64,000 bases of DNA from the NCBI GenBank assembly GCA_965226285.1, contig CBDDCQ010000001.1, positions 170,680 through 234,679 of the forward strand, in the 5' to 3' direction. A program made the translations under genes and the position numbers. Origin of the DNA: CBDDCQ01 sp965226285 (lineage in GTDB: Bacteria > Bacteroidota > Bacteroidia > Flavobacteriales > Ichthyobacteriaceae). Shown here in pieces: positions 17,834-28,600 of this stretch. The notes under the pieces were generated by a model. The model was not told the DNA's origin. It saw only the letters and a list, made by a program, of their open reading frames with translations, and did no database searches. Within the stretch, counting starts at the first letter, position 1. Each line of letters opens with the position of its first letter.

Positions 17834-20800
17834 ATGAAAAAGATAAAAAATATCTATTTTTTTGGTTTATTAGCATTCATATTTTCTATAAGCCAACTGA
17901 CCCAATGTAATAAAGAAGATAAGCCTTCGGAAAAGAGCAAAGAGGCATCCATAATCTCCTTTGAATTAGGCACTTATAAAGCCAAGTTAAACGGCACCTC
18001 ATTATCATTATTAATAGAGTTACCATACGGAACGGATATAAGTTCTTTATCGGCAAAGGTAAAGTTATCCGCAAAGGCAACGATCAAACCCGACCCAAAG
18101 ACAGTGAAAGATTATAGCAATCCAGTATCGTTTACAGTAACCGCAGAAAATGGAAAAGATAGCAAGAAATATACAGTAATGGTAAAAATATTACGTCCGG
18201 TATTGACCTTTGAAAAACTGACCAAAGAATATACAAAAGGTGGGCATTTGAATGCTACAGAAATTCTAAATCATGTAAAAGGTGCAAAGGATGGCTATAC
18301 TTTAAAAGAGATTACAAATCTGAATCCTAATGATATAGTAAGGGTCAATGGAACTGCACCAAATCTAAGGTTAGAATTTAATCAGGTGGGCGTTTTTACG
18401 GCTTCTTTGCACTTAAAACACAATGCTACATCCGATTTGGATGTAACGCTCAGTAATGCAGCGTTTGAAATTACAAAGGGGGTTGCTCCATCGGATTTAA
18501 GCTGGAGAAAACAAATCAAGGTTTATGCTTCGGGAGGAGAGATAAGCAACGTTGAATTATTAGGCGGTGTATCGGGTCCAAAAGAAGGCTATCGTGTAAA
18601 ATTGGTACAGATTACCAGTGATTCAGGGGGCAGTGGTGCAAGGGTTTCAGGTAGTGGTACTGCAGCTAAGATCGTTGGTTACGGCAAAGCCACTATCTTG
18701 ACGTTGACACTTGTACTTCAGCACGCTACCAAAGCAGAAAAAACGCTCAGTAATGCAGTGTTTGAAATTAGAAAGATGAAGGCACCTAACAATTTAACTT
18801 GGGTAAAACAATTGAAGACTTATCGTTCTGGTGAAGAGATAAGCAACGTTGAATTGTTGTCAGGTCTCGAAGGTTCAAAAGTAGGTTATCGGATTAAAAG
18901 TGTAGCGATTACGACTGATTCAGGGGGTAGTGGTGCAAGGGTTTCAGGGAGCGGCAGAGCGGCTAAAATTACCAGTTATGGCAAACCTACTATCTTGACG
19001 TTGACACTTGTATTTGAACACGATACCAAAGCAGATAAAACCATAACGGGTGCACAATTTGAACTTACCAGAGCTGTATCTGTACCTTTAAGTTGGAGCA
19101 GACAAAGCAAGGTTTACAGTTCCCCAGCAGAGATAAGCAATGCAGAATTATTGGGCGGTGTGCGAGGTACAAAAGACGGCTATCGTATCAAATCAGTACA
19201 GATTACCAGTGATTCAAGGGGCAGTGGTGCCACGGTTTCAGGAAGTGGTACTGCAGCTAAAATCATTGGTTACGGCAAAGCCACTATCTTGACGTTGACG
19301 CTTGTACTTCAGCACGCTACCAAAGCAGAAAAAACGCTCAGTAGTGCAGTGTTTGAAATTAGAAAGATGCCCGTACCGGTTGATTTGAGTTGGCGTAAAC
19401 AAATTAAGGTTTATAGTGATAGAGGAGAGATAAGCAATGGGGAGTTGTTAGCAGGTCTTAGCGGTACAAAAACAGGCTATCGAGTGAAAACATTAACCAT
19501 CAGTGATGCAAGAGGTACAGGAGCAAGGGTTTCAGGTAATGGTACTGCAGCTAAGATCGTTGGTTATACCAAAGTGGGTACCTTGACGTTATCGATTGTA
19601 TTTGAACACGATACCAAGGAGGATAAAAACATCACTGGTGCGGAGTTTGAAATAACGAAGGGCAGTGCGGAAAGTTTAACTTGGAGGAAGCAAACGAAGG
19701 CGTTTAGCAGTAGTGGAGAAATTACCAATGCCGATTTATTAGCAGGTGTTACGGGCAGTGGTAAGAATGGATACACCATTAAAACTGTTATGATTAGTAA
19801 TGATGGAGGTACAAGCGCAGTGGTTTCAGGGAGCGGCAGGGCTGCTAAAATTACGAGTTATACCAAAGCGGGTACGCTTACGCTCACCCTTGTGTTAGCA
19901 CACGATACTAAAGAAGATGCTACTATTAGAAATGCGGAGTTTGAGATTACGCTTTTAAGTTGGACCAAGCAAACGAAGCAGTTTAGCAATGGTGGCGAAA
20001 TTACCAACGCCAATCTATTAACAGGCGTTACGGGTAGTAGTAAGAATGGATACACCATTAAAACCGTTACCATTACCAGTACAAACGGTACAGGTGCAAG
20101 GATTTCAGGGAGCGGTACTTCAGCTAAAATTACAAGTTATACCAAAGCGGGTACGCTTACGCTCACCCTTGTTTTACAACACACTAGTAAACCAGATGTA
20201 ATCCTTAGAAACGCACAGTTTGAAATTACGAAGGGCAGTGCGGAAAGTTTAACTTGGAAGAAGCAAACGAAGCCGTTTAGCAGTAGTGGCGAAATTACCA
20301 ATGTCGAGCTATTAACAGGCGTTACGGGCAGTGGTAAGAATGGATACACCATTAAAACCGTTAACATTACTAATAATGGCGGCATGACCAGTGCACGTGT
20401 TGTAGGGAGCGGCAGGGCTGCTAAAATTACGAATTATACCAAGGCAGGTACGTTTACGCTTACCATTGTATTAGAGCATCATACTAAAGAAGATGCTACT
20501 ATTAGAAATGCGGAGTTTGAGATTACCAAAGCGAATGCAGAAAGTCTAAGTTGGACGAAGCAAACGAAGCAGTTTAGCAGTGGTGGCGAAATTACCAATG
20601 CCGAGCTATTAGGAGGCGTTACAGGTAGTGGTAAGACAGGATACACGATTAAAACCGTTACCATTACGAATAAAAACGGTACAAGTGCGCGGGTTTCAGG
20701 GAGCGGTACTTCAGCTAAAATTACGAGTTATAACAAAATTGGTACGCTTACCCTTACGATTGTTTTACAACACGATACTAAAGACGATGTAACCCTTAGA

Positions 20801-21472
20801 AACGCAGAGTTTCATATTTATCGTGATATTTTTACGATAAGTAGTAGTGGGGTAGTAACACTTAAAACAAGCGTTGACAGAAATAGTTTAACAACAGTAA
20901 CCATTCCTTATATGATTAAGGGTATCACCGTAACCATTATTGGAAATAATACATTTAAGGATTTTAGGAACCTTACTCATATTACGATTCCTAATTCAGT
21001 AACCATTATTGGAAATAATACATTTAGGAATTGTGTATCACTTACCAGTATTACGATTCCTAATTTAGTAACCAGTATTGAATTTGAGGCATTTTATAAT
21101 TGTGACAAACTTACCAGTATTACGATTCCTAATTCAGTAACCAGTATTGCCGATGGGGCATTTTTTGGTTGTACTTCACTTACCAGTATTACGATTCCTA
21201 ATTCAGTAACCAGTATTGGAAGGAGGGCATTTCATTTTTGTAGTTCACTTATCAGTATTACGATTCCTGATTCCGTAACCAGTATTGAAGGTAACGCATT
21301 TACGTTATGTACTTCACTTACCAGTATTACGATGGGTAATTCCGTAACCAGTATTGAAACAGGGGCATTTTATGGTTGTAGCAAACTTACCAGTATTACG
21401 ATTCCTGATTCCGTAACCAGTATTGGAAAGTGGACATTTAGAGATTGTACCTCCCTCATGACCAGTCATTAG
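17834..21472 (+). CDS. BspA-like LRR lipoprotein, copy 3 (C-terminus frameshifted)
   Basis: The ATG at 17834 begins a lipoprotein signal: basic MKKIK, hydrophobic core, and lipobox LTQC with C25 as the acylated residue. Residues about 40-119 are the DUF5018-like domain; nine ~95-residue repeats run to about 990; FHIYRDIF begins a linker; about 1030-1205 hold seven to eight BspA-type LRRs. The frame ends in LMTSH where copies 1, 2 and 5 read LMTIK or LTTIK and continue. The cause is five extra bases in ATGACCAGTCATTAGGACTG compared with ATGACTATCAAACTG of copy 1. The lost tail remains in another frame at 21475-21618. This copy has its own promoter and is likely expressed with a shortened LRR domain, anchored to the membrane and probably exposed. 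Confidence 0.85.
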   Translation: MKKIKNIYFFGLLAFIFSISQLTQCNKEDKPSEKSKEASIISFELGTYKAKLNGTSLSLLIELPYGTDISSLSAKVKLSAKATIKPDPKTVKDYSNPVSFTVTAENGKDSKKYTVMVKILRPVLTFEKLTKEYTKGGHLNATEILNHVKGAKDGYTLKEITNLNPNDIVRVNGTAPNLRLEFNQVGVFTASLHLKHNATSDLDVTLSNAAFEITKGVAPSDLSWRKQIKVYASGGEISNVELLGGVSGPKEGYRVKLVQITSDSGGSGARVSGSGTAAKIVGYGKATILTLTLVLQHATKAEKTLSNAVFEIRKMKAPNNLTWVKQLKTYRSGEEISNVELLSGLEGSKVGYRIKSVAITTDSGGSGARVSGSGRAAKITSYGKPTILTLTLVFEHDTKADKTITGAQFELTRAVSVPLSWSRQSKVYSSPAEISNAELLGGVRGTKDGYRIKSVQITSDSRGSGATVSGSGTAAKIIGYGKATILTLTLVLQHATKAEKTLSSAVFEIRKMPVPVDLSWRKQIKVYSDRGEISNGELLAGLSGTKTGYRVKTLTISDARGTGARVSGNGTAAKIVGYTKVGTLTLSIVFEHDTKEDKNITGAEFEITKGSAESLTWRKQTKAFSSSGEITNADLLAGVTGSGKNGYTIKTVMISNDGGTSAVVSGSGRAAKITSYTKAGTLTLTLVLAHDTKEDATIRNAEFEITLLSWTKQTKQFSNGGEITNANLLTGVTGSSKNGYTIKTVTITSTNGTGARISGSGTSAKITSYTKAGTLTLTLVLQHTSKPDVILRNAQFEITKGSAESLTWKKQTKPFSSSGEITNVELLTGVTGSGKNGYTIKTVNITNNGGMTSARVVGSGRAAKITNYTKAGTFTLTIVLEHHTKEDATIRNAEFEITKANAESLSWTKQTKQFSSGGEITNAELLGGVTGSGKTGYTIKTVTITNKNGTSARVSGSGTSAKITSYNKIGTLTLTIVLQHDTKDDVTLRNAEFHIYRDIFTISSSGVVTLKTSVDRNSLTTVTIPYMIKGITVTIIGNNTFKDFRNLTHITIPNSVTIIGNNTFRNCVSLTSITIPNLVTSIEFEAFYNCDKLTSITIPNSVTSIADGAFFGCTSLTSITIPNSVTSIGRRAFHFCSSLISITIPDSVTSIEGNAFTLCTSLTSITMGNSVTSIETGAFYGCSKLTSITIPDSVTSIGKWTFRDCTSLMTSH

Positions 21473-21474
21473 GA

Positions 21475-21618
21475 CTGCCTAATTCCATAACAACTATTGG
21501 AGATGAGCCATTTACAGGTTGTAGCAAGCTCACTACCATACAGGTACCTAAAGCTAAAGTGTCTGGTTGGAAAGCGAACCTAAAAATAGGTAATAGTGCA
21601 TCAGTGGTAGGGTATTAA
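21475..21618 (+). pseudogene. Frameshifted tail of LRR copy 3
   Basis: Read from CTG at 21475, this segment encodes LPNSITTIGDEPFTGCSKL and ends ASVVGY before TAA at 21616-21618. It is the end present in copies 1, 2 and 5. It is out of frame with 17834-21472 because of a 5-base insertion at about 21462-21474. Confidence 0.85.
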
Positions 21619-21650
21619 GGTAAAGTGATGTTCACCATGGTATAAAAGGC

Positions 21651-21686
21651 AAGTAGGGGACAGTTTTTAAAACCTGTCCCCTACTT
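21651..21686 (+). terminator. Hairpin terminator after LRR copy 3
   Basis: Arms AAGTAGGGGACAG (21651-21663) and CTGTCCCCTACTT (21674-21686) pair perfectly over 13 bases around a T/A-rich loop, followed by TTTT. Confidence 0.75.
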
Positions 21687-21714
21687 TTTTGCGTATTTAA
21701 TCCCCCTTTTTAAT

Positions 21715-21835
21715 TGAAACTCACTAAAAATAACTGTGATCCCCAAAGGAGGTTTTCAACAGTATATGAAATCTATTGGCAAACTGGGAGGATAAATTGA
21801 GGATAGTATAGAAACACTCTTTTAACTCTTAAAAA
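21715..21835 (+). pseudogene. Duplicated fragment of the GH3 gene 3' end
   Basis: Bases 21715-21791 match the GH3 gene at about 17414-17493 almost exactly, including ATCCCCAAAGGAGGTTTTCA and ATGAAATCTATTGGCAAACT. The last ~85 bases of that gene are missing, and the match resumes in its 3' flank (GGATAATT..., TATAGAAACA, TCTTTTAACTCTTAAA). The fragment is not an ORF. It shows that the DNA between GH3 and LRR copy 3 was duplicated to form the upstream region of copy 4. The rest of 21836-22026 is leader element A (21920-22030) with no gene. Confidence 0.85.
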
Positions 21836-22026
21836 TGAATACTTTATAATTAGAAAAGACAGTTTTTATCACTTTTAAATTTATCTAAATTTATCAAAAA
21901 ATCTATAATAGTTTCATTTTTAAAATTTTTCATAACTTAAATATAACCTTAATTTATTAGTCTTTTTGCAAATAAATAAGCTTATATGACACCTCAATTA
22001 TAATTTAAAAATATTTCATTTTATTT

Positions 22027-22060
22027 TTTGATTCGTTTATGAATTATTTTACTAAATTTG
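22027..22060 (+). promoter_or_regulatory. Promoter of LRR copy 4
   Basis: TTTG at 22027-22030, a 22-base spacer and TAAATTTG at 22053-22060, followed by CACC as in copy 3. The leader to the ATG is about 114 bases, longer than in copies 3 and 5. Confidence 0.55.
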
Positions 22061-22174
22061 CACCGCAATTAAATTATTGGTGATAGAGCATTAGTATTTA
22101 AAATTTAAACCATATATTTTTTTTGTATATAAACATTTGAACAAGTAAAATTTAATTTTAAAAATATAAAAATC

Positions 22175-25100
22175 ATGAATAAAAAGAATAGATATTTTTT
22201 TAGTTTATTAGCATTAATCCTTTTCATTACTCCAATGACTCAATGTAGTAAAGATACAGAAAGTAATAAAGTTTTGAAAAAGAGCAAAGACGCATTGATA
22301 ATCTCCTTTGAGTTAGGCACTTATAAAGGGAAGTTAAACGGCACCTCATTATTAATAGAGTTACCTTACGGAACAGATATAAGTTCTTTATCGGCAAAGG
22401 TAAAGTTATCGTTAAAGGCAACTATCAAACCCGACCCAACGAAAGTGAAAGATTGGAGCAATCCAGTATCGTTTACGGTAACCGCAGAAAATGGAGAGAG
22501 TAAAAAATATACAGTAACGGTAAAAATATTACGCCCAGTATTGACCTTTGAAAAACTGACCAAAGAATATACAAAAGGTGGGCATTTGAATGCTACAGAA
22601 ATTCTAAAGCATGTAAAAGGTGAAAAGGCAAGCTATACTTTAAAAGATATCACAAATCTGAATCCTAATGATATAGTAAAGGTCAATGGAACTGCACCAA
22701 ATCTAAGGTTAGAATTTAATCGGGTGGGCGTTTTTACGGCTTTGTTGCGCTTAAAACATAATGCTACATCAGATTTGGATGTAACGATAAGTAATGCCGA
22801 ATTTGAAATTACAAAGCGTGCAGCACCATCTTTAACTTGGACAAAGCAAACGAAGCCGTTTAGCAGTGACGGCGAAATTACCAATACCGAACTATTAGCA
22901 GGCGTTACGGGCAGTGGTAAGACAGGCTATACCATCAAAACAGTAACCATCAGTAGTGCAGGAGGCACAGGTGCAAGGGTTTCAGGTAGTGGCACTGCAG
23001 CTAAGATCGTTGGTTATACCCAGACAGGTACCTTGACATTGACACTTGTATTTGAACACGATACAAAAGCAGATAAAACGTTAAGTAATGCAAAATTTGA
23101 AATTACGAAGGCGTCAGCAATGCGTTTAAGTTGGACCAAGCAAACGAAGCCGTTTAGCAGTGGTGGTGAAATTACCAATGCCAATCTATTAGCAGGCGTT
23201 ACAGGAAGTGGTAAGACAGGATACACCATTAAAACCGTTACTATTAGTAATGATGGCGGCATGATCAGTGCACGTGTTTCAGGGAGTGGCAGAGCAGCTA
23301 AAATTATCAATTATAACAAAGCAGGTACGCTTACCCTTACCCTCGTCTTAACACACCCCACTAAAGAAGATGTAACCCTTAGAAACGCACAGTTTGAGAT
23401 TACCAAAACAAGTGCACCGTCTTTAAATTGGATCAAGCAAAGGAAGGTATTTAGCAGCGGCGGAGAAATTACCAATACCAATCTATTAACAGGTGTTACA
23501 GGAAGTGGTAAGACAGGATACACCATTAAAACCGTTACCATTAGTAATAATGGAGGCATAACCAGTGCGACTGTTTCAGGGAGCGGCACAGCAGCTAAAA
23601 TTACGAGTTATAACAAAGCGGGTACGCTTACGCTTACGCTTGTTTTAGAACACGATACTAAAGAAGATGTAACCCTTAGCAACGCAAAGTTTGAAATTAC
23701 GAAGACGTCAGCACCAAGTTTAGGTTGGAACAATCAAAGGAAGGCGTTTAGCAGTGGCGGAGAAATTACCAATATGGAACTATTGGCGGGCGTTACGGGC
23801 AGTGGTAAGAATGGATACACGATTAAAACCGTTACGATTAGTAACAATGGTGGCATGACCCGTGCGCGTGTTTCAGTGAGCGGCAGAGCGGCTAGAATTA
23901 CCGGTTATACCAAAGCAGGTACGCTTACGCTCACCCTTGTGTTAGAACACACTATTAAAACTGATGTTACTATTAGAGGTGCGGAGTTTGAGATTACCAA
24001 AACAAACGCACCGCGTTTAACTTGGACCAAGCAAGCGAAGGCTTACAGTAGGAGCAGAGAAATTACCAATGCCAATCTATTAACAGGTGTTACAGGAAGT
24101 GGTAAGACAGGATACACCATTAAAACCGTTAACATTACTAATGATGGTGGCATGACCAGTGCGCGTGTTTCATGGAGCGGCAGAGCGGCCAGAATTACGA
24201 GTTATACCAAAGCGGGTACGCTTACGCTTACCCTTGTATTAGAACATCCCTACAAACAAGATGCTACTATTAGAGGTGCGGAGTTTGAGATTACCAAAAC
24301 AAGCGCACCGCGTTTAACTTGGACAAAACAAACGAAGGCTTACAGTAGGAACGGAGAAATTACCAATGCCAATCTATTAGCAGGCGTTACAGGACGCGGT
24401 AAGACAGGATACACCATTAAAACCGTTAACATTACGAATACAAACGGTACAGGTGCGAGGGTTTCAGGCAGCGGTACTTCAGCTAAAATTACCAGTTATA
24501 ACAAAATAGGTACACTCACGCTTACCCTTGTCTTAGAACACGATACTAAAGAAGATGTAACTATTTCAAATGCACAGTTTCATATTTATAGCGATATTTT
24601 TACGATAACTAGTGGTGGGGAAATAACACTTAAAGCAAGCGTTGACAGACTTAGGTTAACAACAGTAACCATTCCTTATATGATTAGTGGTACCACCGTA
24701 ACCAGTATTGGAAATGAGACATTTAAAGATTGTGTCTGGCTTACTGATATTACGATTCCTAATTCCGTAACCAGTATTGGAACTTTGGCATTTCGCGATT
24801 GTAGAGAACTTACCAGTATTACGCTTCCTAATTCCGTAACCAGTATTGGACGTGAGGCATTTCGTGGTTGTAGCAAAATTACCAGTATTACGCTTCCTAA
24901 TTCCGTAACCAGTATTGGACGTGAGGCATTTCATAATTGTACTGGACTTACCAGTATTACGATTCCTAATTCCGTAACCAGTATTGGAGAGGAAGCATTT
25001 GTTATTTGTAAAGCACTTACCAGTATTACGATTCCCAATTCCGTAACCAGTATTGAAAGGGGGACATTTATGTTTTGTCTATCACTTACCAGTGTTACGA

Positions 25101-25312
25101 TTCCCAATTCCGTAACCAATATTGGAGATGCAGTATTTTATGGTTGTAGAACACTTACCAGTATTACGATTCCTAATTCCGTAACCAGTATTGGAACTCA
25201 GATATTTAGCGATTGTGGCAAGCTCACTACCATACGGGTACCTACAGATAAGGTGTCTGGTTGGAGTGATAGGCTAAAATATAATAATCCTGCGCGAGTG
25301 GTGGGGTATTAA
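22175..25312 (+). CDS. BspA-like LRR lipoprotein, copy 4
   Basis: This copy is complete: MNKKNRYFF start, hydrophobic core, lipobox MTQC with C24, and an N-terminus diverged from the other copies. The DUF5018-like domain spans about 40-117. Only seven ~95-residue repeats follow, and six of them belong to one subtype (SAP.L.WTKQ.K, with NGGMTSARVSG), whereas the other copies carry a series of four more distinct repeats first. About 845-1020 hold eight LRRs. The end is ARVVGY, and the GKWIF/IGDEPF repeat of other copies is missing. The upstream fragment of GH3 and the own promoter show that it arose by duplication of the region before copy 3, followed by exchange or loss of repeats. Likely membrane-anchored and surface exposed; ligand unknown. 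Confidence 0.88.
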   Translation: MNKKNRYFFSLLALILFITPMTQCSKDTESNKVLKKSKDALIISFELGTYKGKLNGTSLLIELPYGTDISSLSAKVKLSLKATIKPDPTKVKDWSNPVSFTVTAENGESKKYTVTVKILRPVLTFEKLTKEYTKGGHLNATEILKHVKGEKASYTLKDITNLNPNDIVKVNGTAPNLRLEFNRVGVFTALLRLKHNATSDLDVTISNAEFEITKRAAPSLTWTKQTKPFSSDGEITNTELLAGVTGSGKTGYTIKTVTISSAGGTGARVSGSGTAAKIVGYTQTGTLTLTLVFEHDTKADKTLSNAKFEITKASAMRLSWTKQTKPFSSGGEITNANLLAGVTGSGKTGYTIKTVTISNDGGMISARVSGSGRAAKIINYNKAGTLTLTLVLTHPTKEDVTLRNAQFEITKTSAPSLNWIKQRKVFSSGGEITNTNLLTGVTGSGKTGYTIKTVTISNNGGITSATVSGSGTAAKITSYNKAGTLTLTLVLEHDTKEDVTLSNAKFEITKTSAPSLGWNNQRKAFSSGGEITNMELLAGVTGSGKNGYTIKTVTISNNGGMTRARVSVSGRAARITGYTKAGTLTLTLVLEHTIKTDVTIRGAEFEITKTNAPRLTWTKQAKAYSRSREITNANLLTGVTGSGKTGYTIKTVNITNDGGMTSARVSWSGRAARITSYTKAGTLTLTLVLEHPYKQDATIRGAEFEITKTSAPRLTWTKQTKAYSRNGEITNANLLAGVTGRGKTGYTIKTVNITNTNGTGARVSGSGTSAKITSYNKIGTLTLTLVLEHDTKEDVTISNAQFHIYSDIFTITSGGEITLKASVDRLRLTTVTIPYMISGTTVTSIGNETFKDCVWLTDITIPNSVTSIGTLAFRDCRELTSITLPNSVTSIGREAFRGCSKITSITLPNSVTSIGREAFHNCTGLTSITIPNSVTSIGEEAFVICKALTSITIPNSVTSIERGTFMFCLSLTSVTIPNSVTNIGDAVFYGCRTLTSITIPNSVTSIGTQIFSDCGKLTTIRVPTDKVSGWSDRLKYNNPARVVGY

Positions 25313-25371
25313 GATCTCTTTGAGTGTTTAGTGATAAGCAATCCTCAGGGAAATGTTTCTTTTAAAGAGTT

Positions 25372-25401
25372 ATTGCGGGCTTTCGCCCGCAATTTTTTTT
25401 T
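25372..25401 (+). terminator. Rho-independent terminator after LRR copy 4
   Basis: ATTGCGGGC, loop TTTC, GCCCGCAAT and a run of nine T: a textbook intrinsic terminator 60 bases after the stop. Degraded versions occur at 3940-3957 and 7879-7895. The rest of 25402-25582 holds leader element B and no gene. Confidence 0.9.
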
Positions 25402-25582
25402 GAAATTTTACTGCGATAACTTTTTATAGAGTTTTAACTAAGTGTTCACGTAGTAACTTTAGGTTTGGAAATTTAAAAGTATTGAAATCAAATAAAGATG
25501 CCTCTACTAAAATAATTTCTCTTTTGTACCTGTTTTGAGACTCAAAAAAAATTATTTTCTGGTTTACTAATTAATTTTTTAA

Positions 25583-25590
25583 TAAATTTG
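25583..25590 (+). promoter_or_regulatory. Promoter of LRR copy 5 (-7 element)
   Basis: TAAATTTG followed by CATC lies 24 bases before the ATG. It is the intact counterpart of the TAAATTTA box upstream of hutU. No clear TTG sits 19-22 bases upstream. Confidence 0.55.
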
Positions 25591-25614
25591 CATCTCATTT
25601 AAATCATTACTAAA

Positions 25615-28600
25615 ATGAAAAAGATAAAAAATAGATATTTTTTTGGTTTATTAGCTTTCATATTTTCTATGAGCCAACTAACCCAATGTAATAAAGAAGA
25701 TAAGCCTTCGGAAAAGAGCAAAGAGGCATCCATAATCTCCTTTGAATTAGGCACTTATAAAGGCAAATTAAACGGCACCTCATTATCATTATTAATAGAG
25801 TTACCATACGGAACGGATATAAGTTCTTTATCGGCAAAGGTAAAGTTATCGGCAAAGGCAACGATCAAACCCGACCCAACGAAAGTGAAAGATTGGAGCA
25901 ATCCAGTATCGTTTACAGTAACCGCAGAGAATGGAGAGAGCAAAAAATATACAGTAACGGTAAAAATATTACGTCCAGTATTGACCTTTGAAAAACTGAC
26001 CAAAGAATATACAAAAGGTGGGCATTTGAATGCTACAGAAATTCTAAATCATGTAAAAGGTGAAAAGGCGGGCTATACTTTAAAAGAGATTACAAATCTG
26101 AATCCTAATGATATAGTAAGGGTCAATGGAACTGCACCAAATCTAAGGTTAGAATTTAATCGGGTGGGCGTTTTTACGGCTTCTTTGCACTTAAAACACA
26201 ATGCTACATCAGATTTGGATGTAACGCTCAGTAATGCAGCGTTTGAAATTACAAAGGGGGATGCTCCTTCGGATTTAAACTGGAGAAAACAAAGCAAGGT
26301 TTATGCTTCGGGTGGAGAGATAAGCAACGTTGAATTGTTGTTAGGTCTGGAAGGTTCAAAAGTAGGTTATCGTATGAAAACCGTACAGATTACCAGTGAT
26401 TCAGGGGGCAGTGGTGCAAGGGTTTCAGGAAGCGGCAGTGGTGCTAAGATCGTTGGTTACGGCAAAGCCACTATCTTGACGTTGACACTTGTACTCGAAC
26501 ACGATACCAACTCAGATAAAACCATAACGGGTGCACAATTTGAAATTACAAAGATGATGGCACCTAACAATTTAACTTGGGTAAAACAATTGAAGACTTA
26601 TCGTTCTGGAGAGGAGATAAGCAACGTTGAATTGTTGTTAGGTCTCGAAGGTTCAAAAGTAGGTTATCGGATTAAAACCGTAGAGATTACGACTGATTCA
26701 GGGGGTAGTGGTGCGCGTGTTTCAGGTAGTGGAACTGCAGCTAAAATCGTGGGTTATGGCAAGCCTACTATCTTGACGTTGACACTTGCATTTGAACACG
26801 CTACCAAAGCAGATAAAACCATAACAGGTGCACAATTTGAACTTACCAGTGGAGTGGTATCTGTACCTTTAAGTTGGAGCAGACAAAGCAAGGTGTACAG
26901 TCCCGCAGGAGAGATAAGCAATGCAGAATTATTGGGCGGTGTGCGCGGTACAAAAGACGGCTATCGTATCAAATCAGTACAGATTACCAGTGATTCAGGG
27001 GGCAGTGGTGCGCGTGTTTCAGGAAGTGGTACTGCAGCTAAGATCGTCGGTTATAGCAAAGCCACTATCTTGACGTTGACGCTTGTACTTCAACACGCTA
27101 CCAAACCAGAAAAAACGCTCAGTAATGCAGCGTTTGAAATTAGGAAGATGCCCGTACCAGTTGATTTGAGTTGGCGTAAACAAAGTAAGGTTTATAGTGC
27201 TGGAGGAGAGATAAGCAACGCAGAATTATTAAACGGTCTTAGCGGTACAAAAACAGGCTATCGAATAAAAACAGTAACCATAAGTAATAAAGCAGGTACA
27301 GGAGCAAGGGTTTCAGGTAATGGCACTTCAGCTAAGATCGTCAGTTATACCAAGGTGGGTACCTTGACGTTATCGATTGTATTTGAACACGATACCAAGG
27401 AGGATAAAAACATCACTGGTGGGGTGTTTGAAATTACGAAGGGTTCAGCATCGAGTTTAAGCTGGACCAAGCAAACGAAGCCGTTTAGCAGTGGTGGCGA
27501 AATTACCAATGCCGATTTATTAGCAGGTGTTACGGGCAGTGGTAAGACAGGATACACCATTAAAACCGTTACGATTAGTAATGATGGAGGTACAAGTGCA
27601 GTGGTTTCAGGGAGCGGTAGGGCTGCTAAAATTACGAGTTATACCAAAGCGGGTACGCTTACGCTCACCCTTGTGTTAGCACACGATACTAAAAAAGATG
27701 CTACTATTAGAAATGCGGAGTTTGAAATTACGAAGGATGCAGTACCAAGTTTAAGTTGGACCAAGCAAAGGAAGCCGTTTAGCAGTGGTGGCGAAATTAC
27801 CAATGCCGATCTATTAGCAGGCGTTACAGGCAGTGGTAAGAATGGATACACGATTAAAACCGTTACCATTACCAGTACAAACGGTACAGGTGCAAGGGTT
27901 TCAGGGAGCGGCAGGGCTGCTAAAATTACGAGTTATACCAAAGTGGGTACGCTTACGCTCACCCTTGTTTTACAACACACTAGTAAACCAGATGTAACCC
28001 TTAGCAACGCACAGTTTGAAATTACGAAGGCGTCAGCACCGCGTTTAACTTGGACCAAGCAAACGAAGCCGTTTAGCAGTAGTGGGGAGATAAGCAATGC
28101 AGAAATCTTAGCAGGCGTTACGGGCAGTGGTAAGACAGGTTACACCATTAAAACCGTTACCATTACCCATACAAACGGTACAAGTGCGAGGGTTTCAGGG
28201 AGCGGTACTTCAGCTAAAATTACGAGTTATAACAAAGTAGGTACGCTTACCCTTACGATTGTTTTACAACACGATGCTAAAGACGATGTAACCATTAGAA
28301 ACGCACAGTTTGAAATTTATCTTGATATTTTTAAAATAAGTAGTGGTGGGGAAGTAACACTTAAAACAGGCGTTGATAAAAATAGTTTAACAACAGTAAC
28401 CATTCCTTATATGATTAATGGTACCACCGTAACCAGTATTGGAAATTATACATTTTCCTATTGTACTTCACTTACCAGTATTACGATTCCTAATTCCGTA
28501 ACCAGTATTGGACGTTCGGCATTTTCTCATTGTACTTCACTTACCAGTATTACGATTCCTAATTCCGTAACCAGTATTGGAACGGAGGCATTTTATAATT

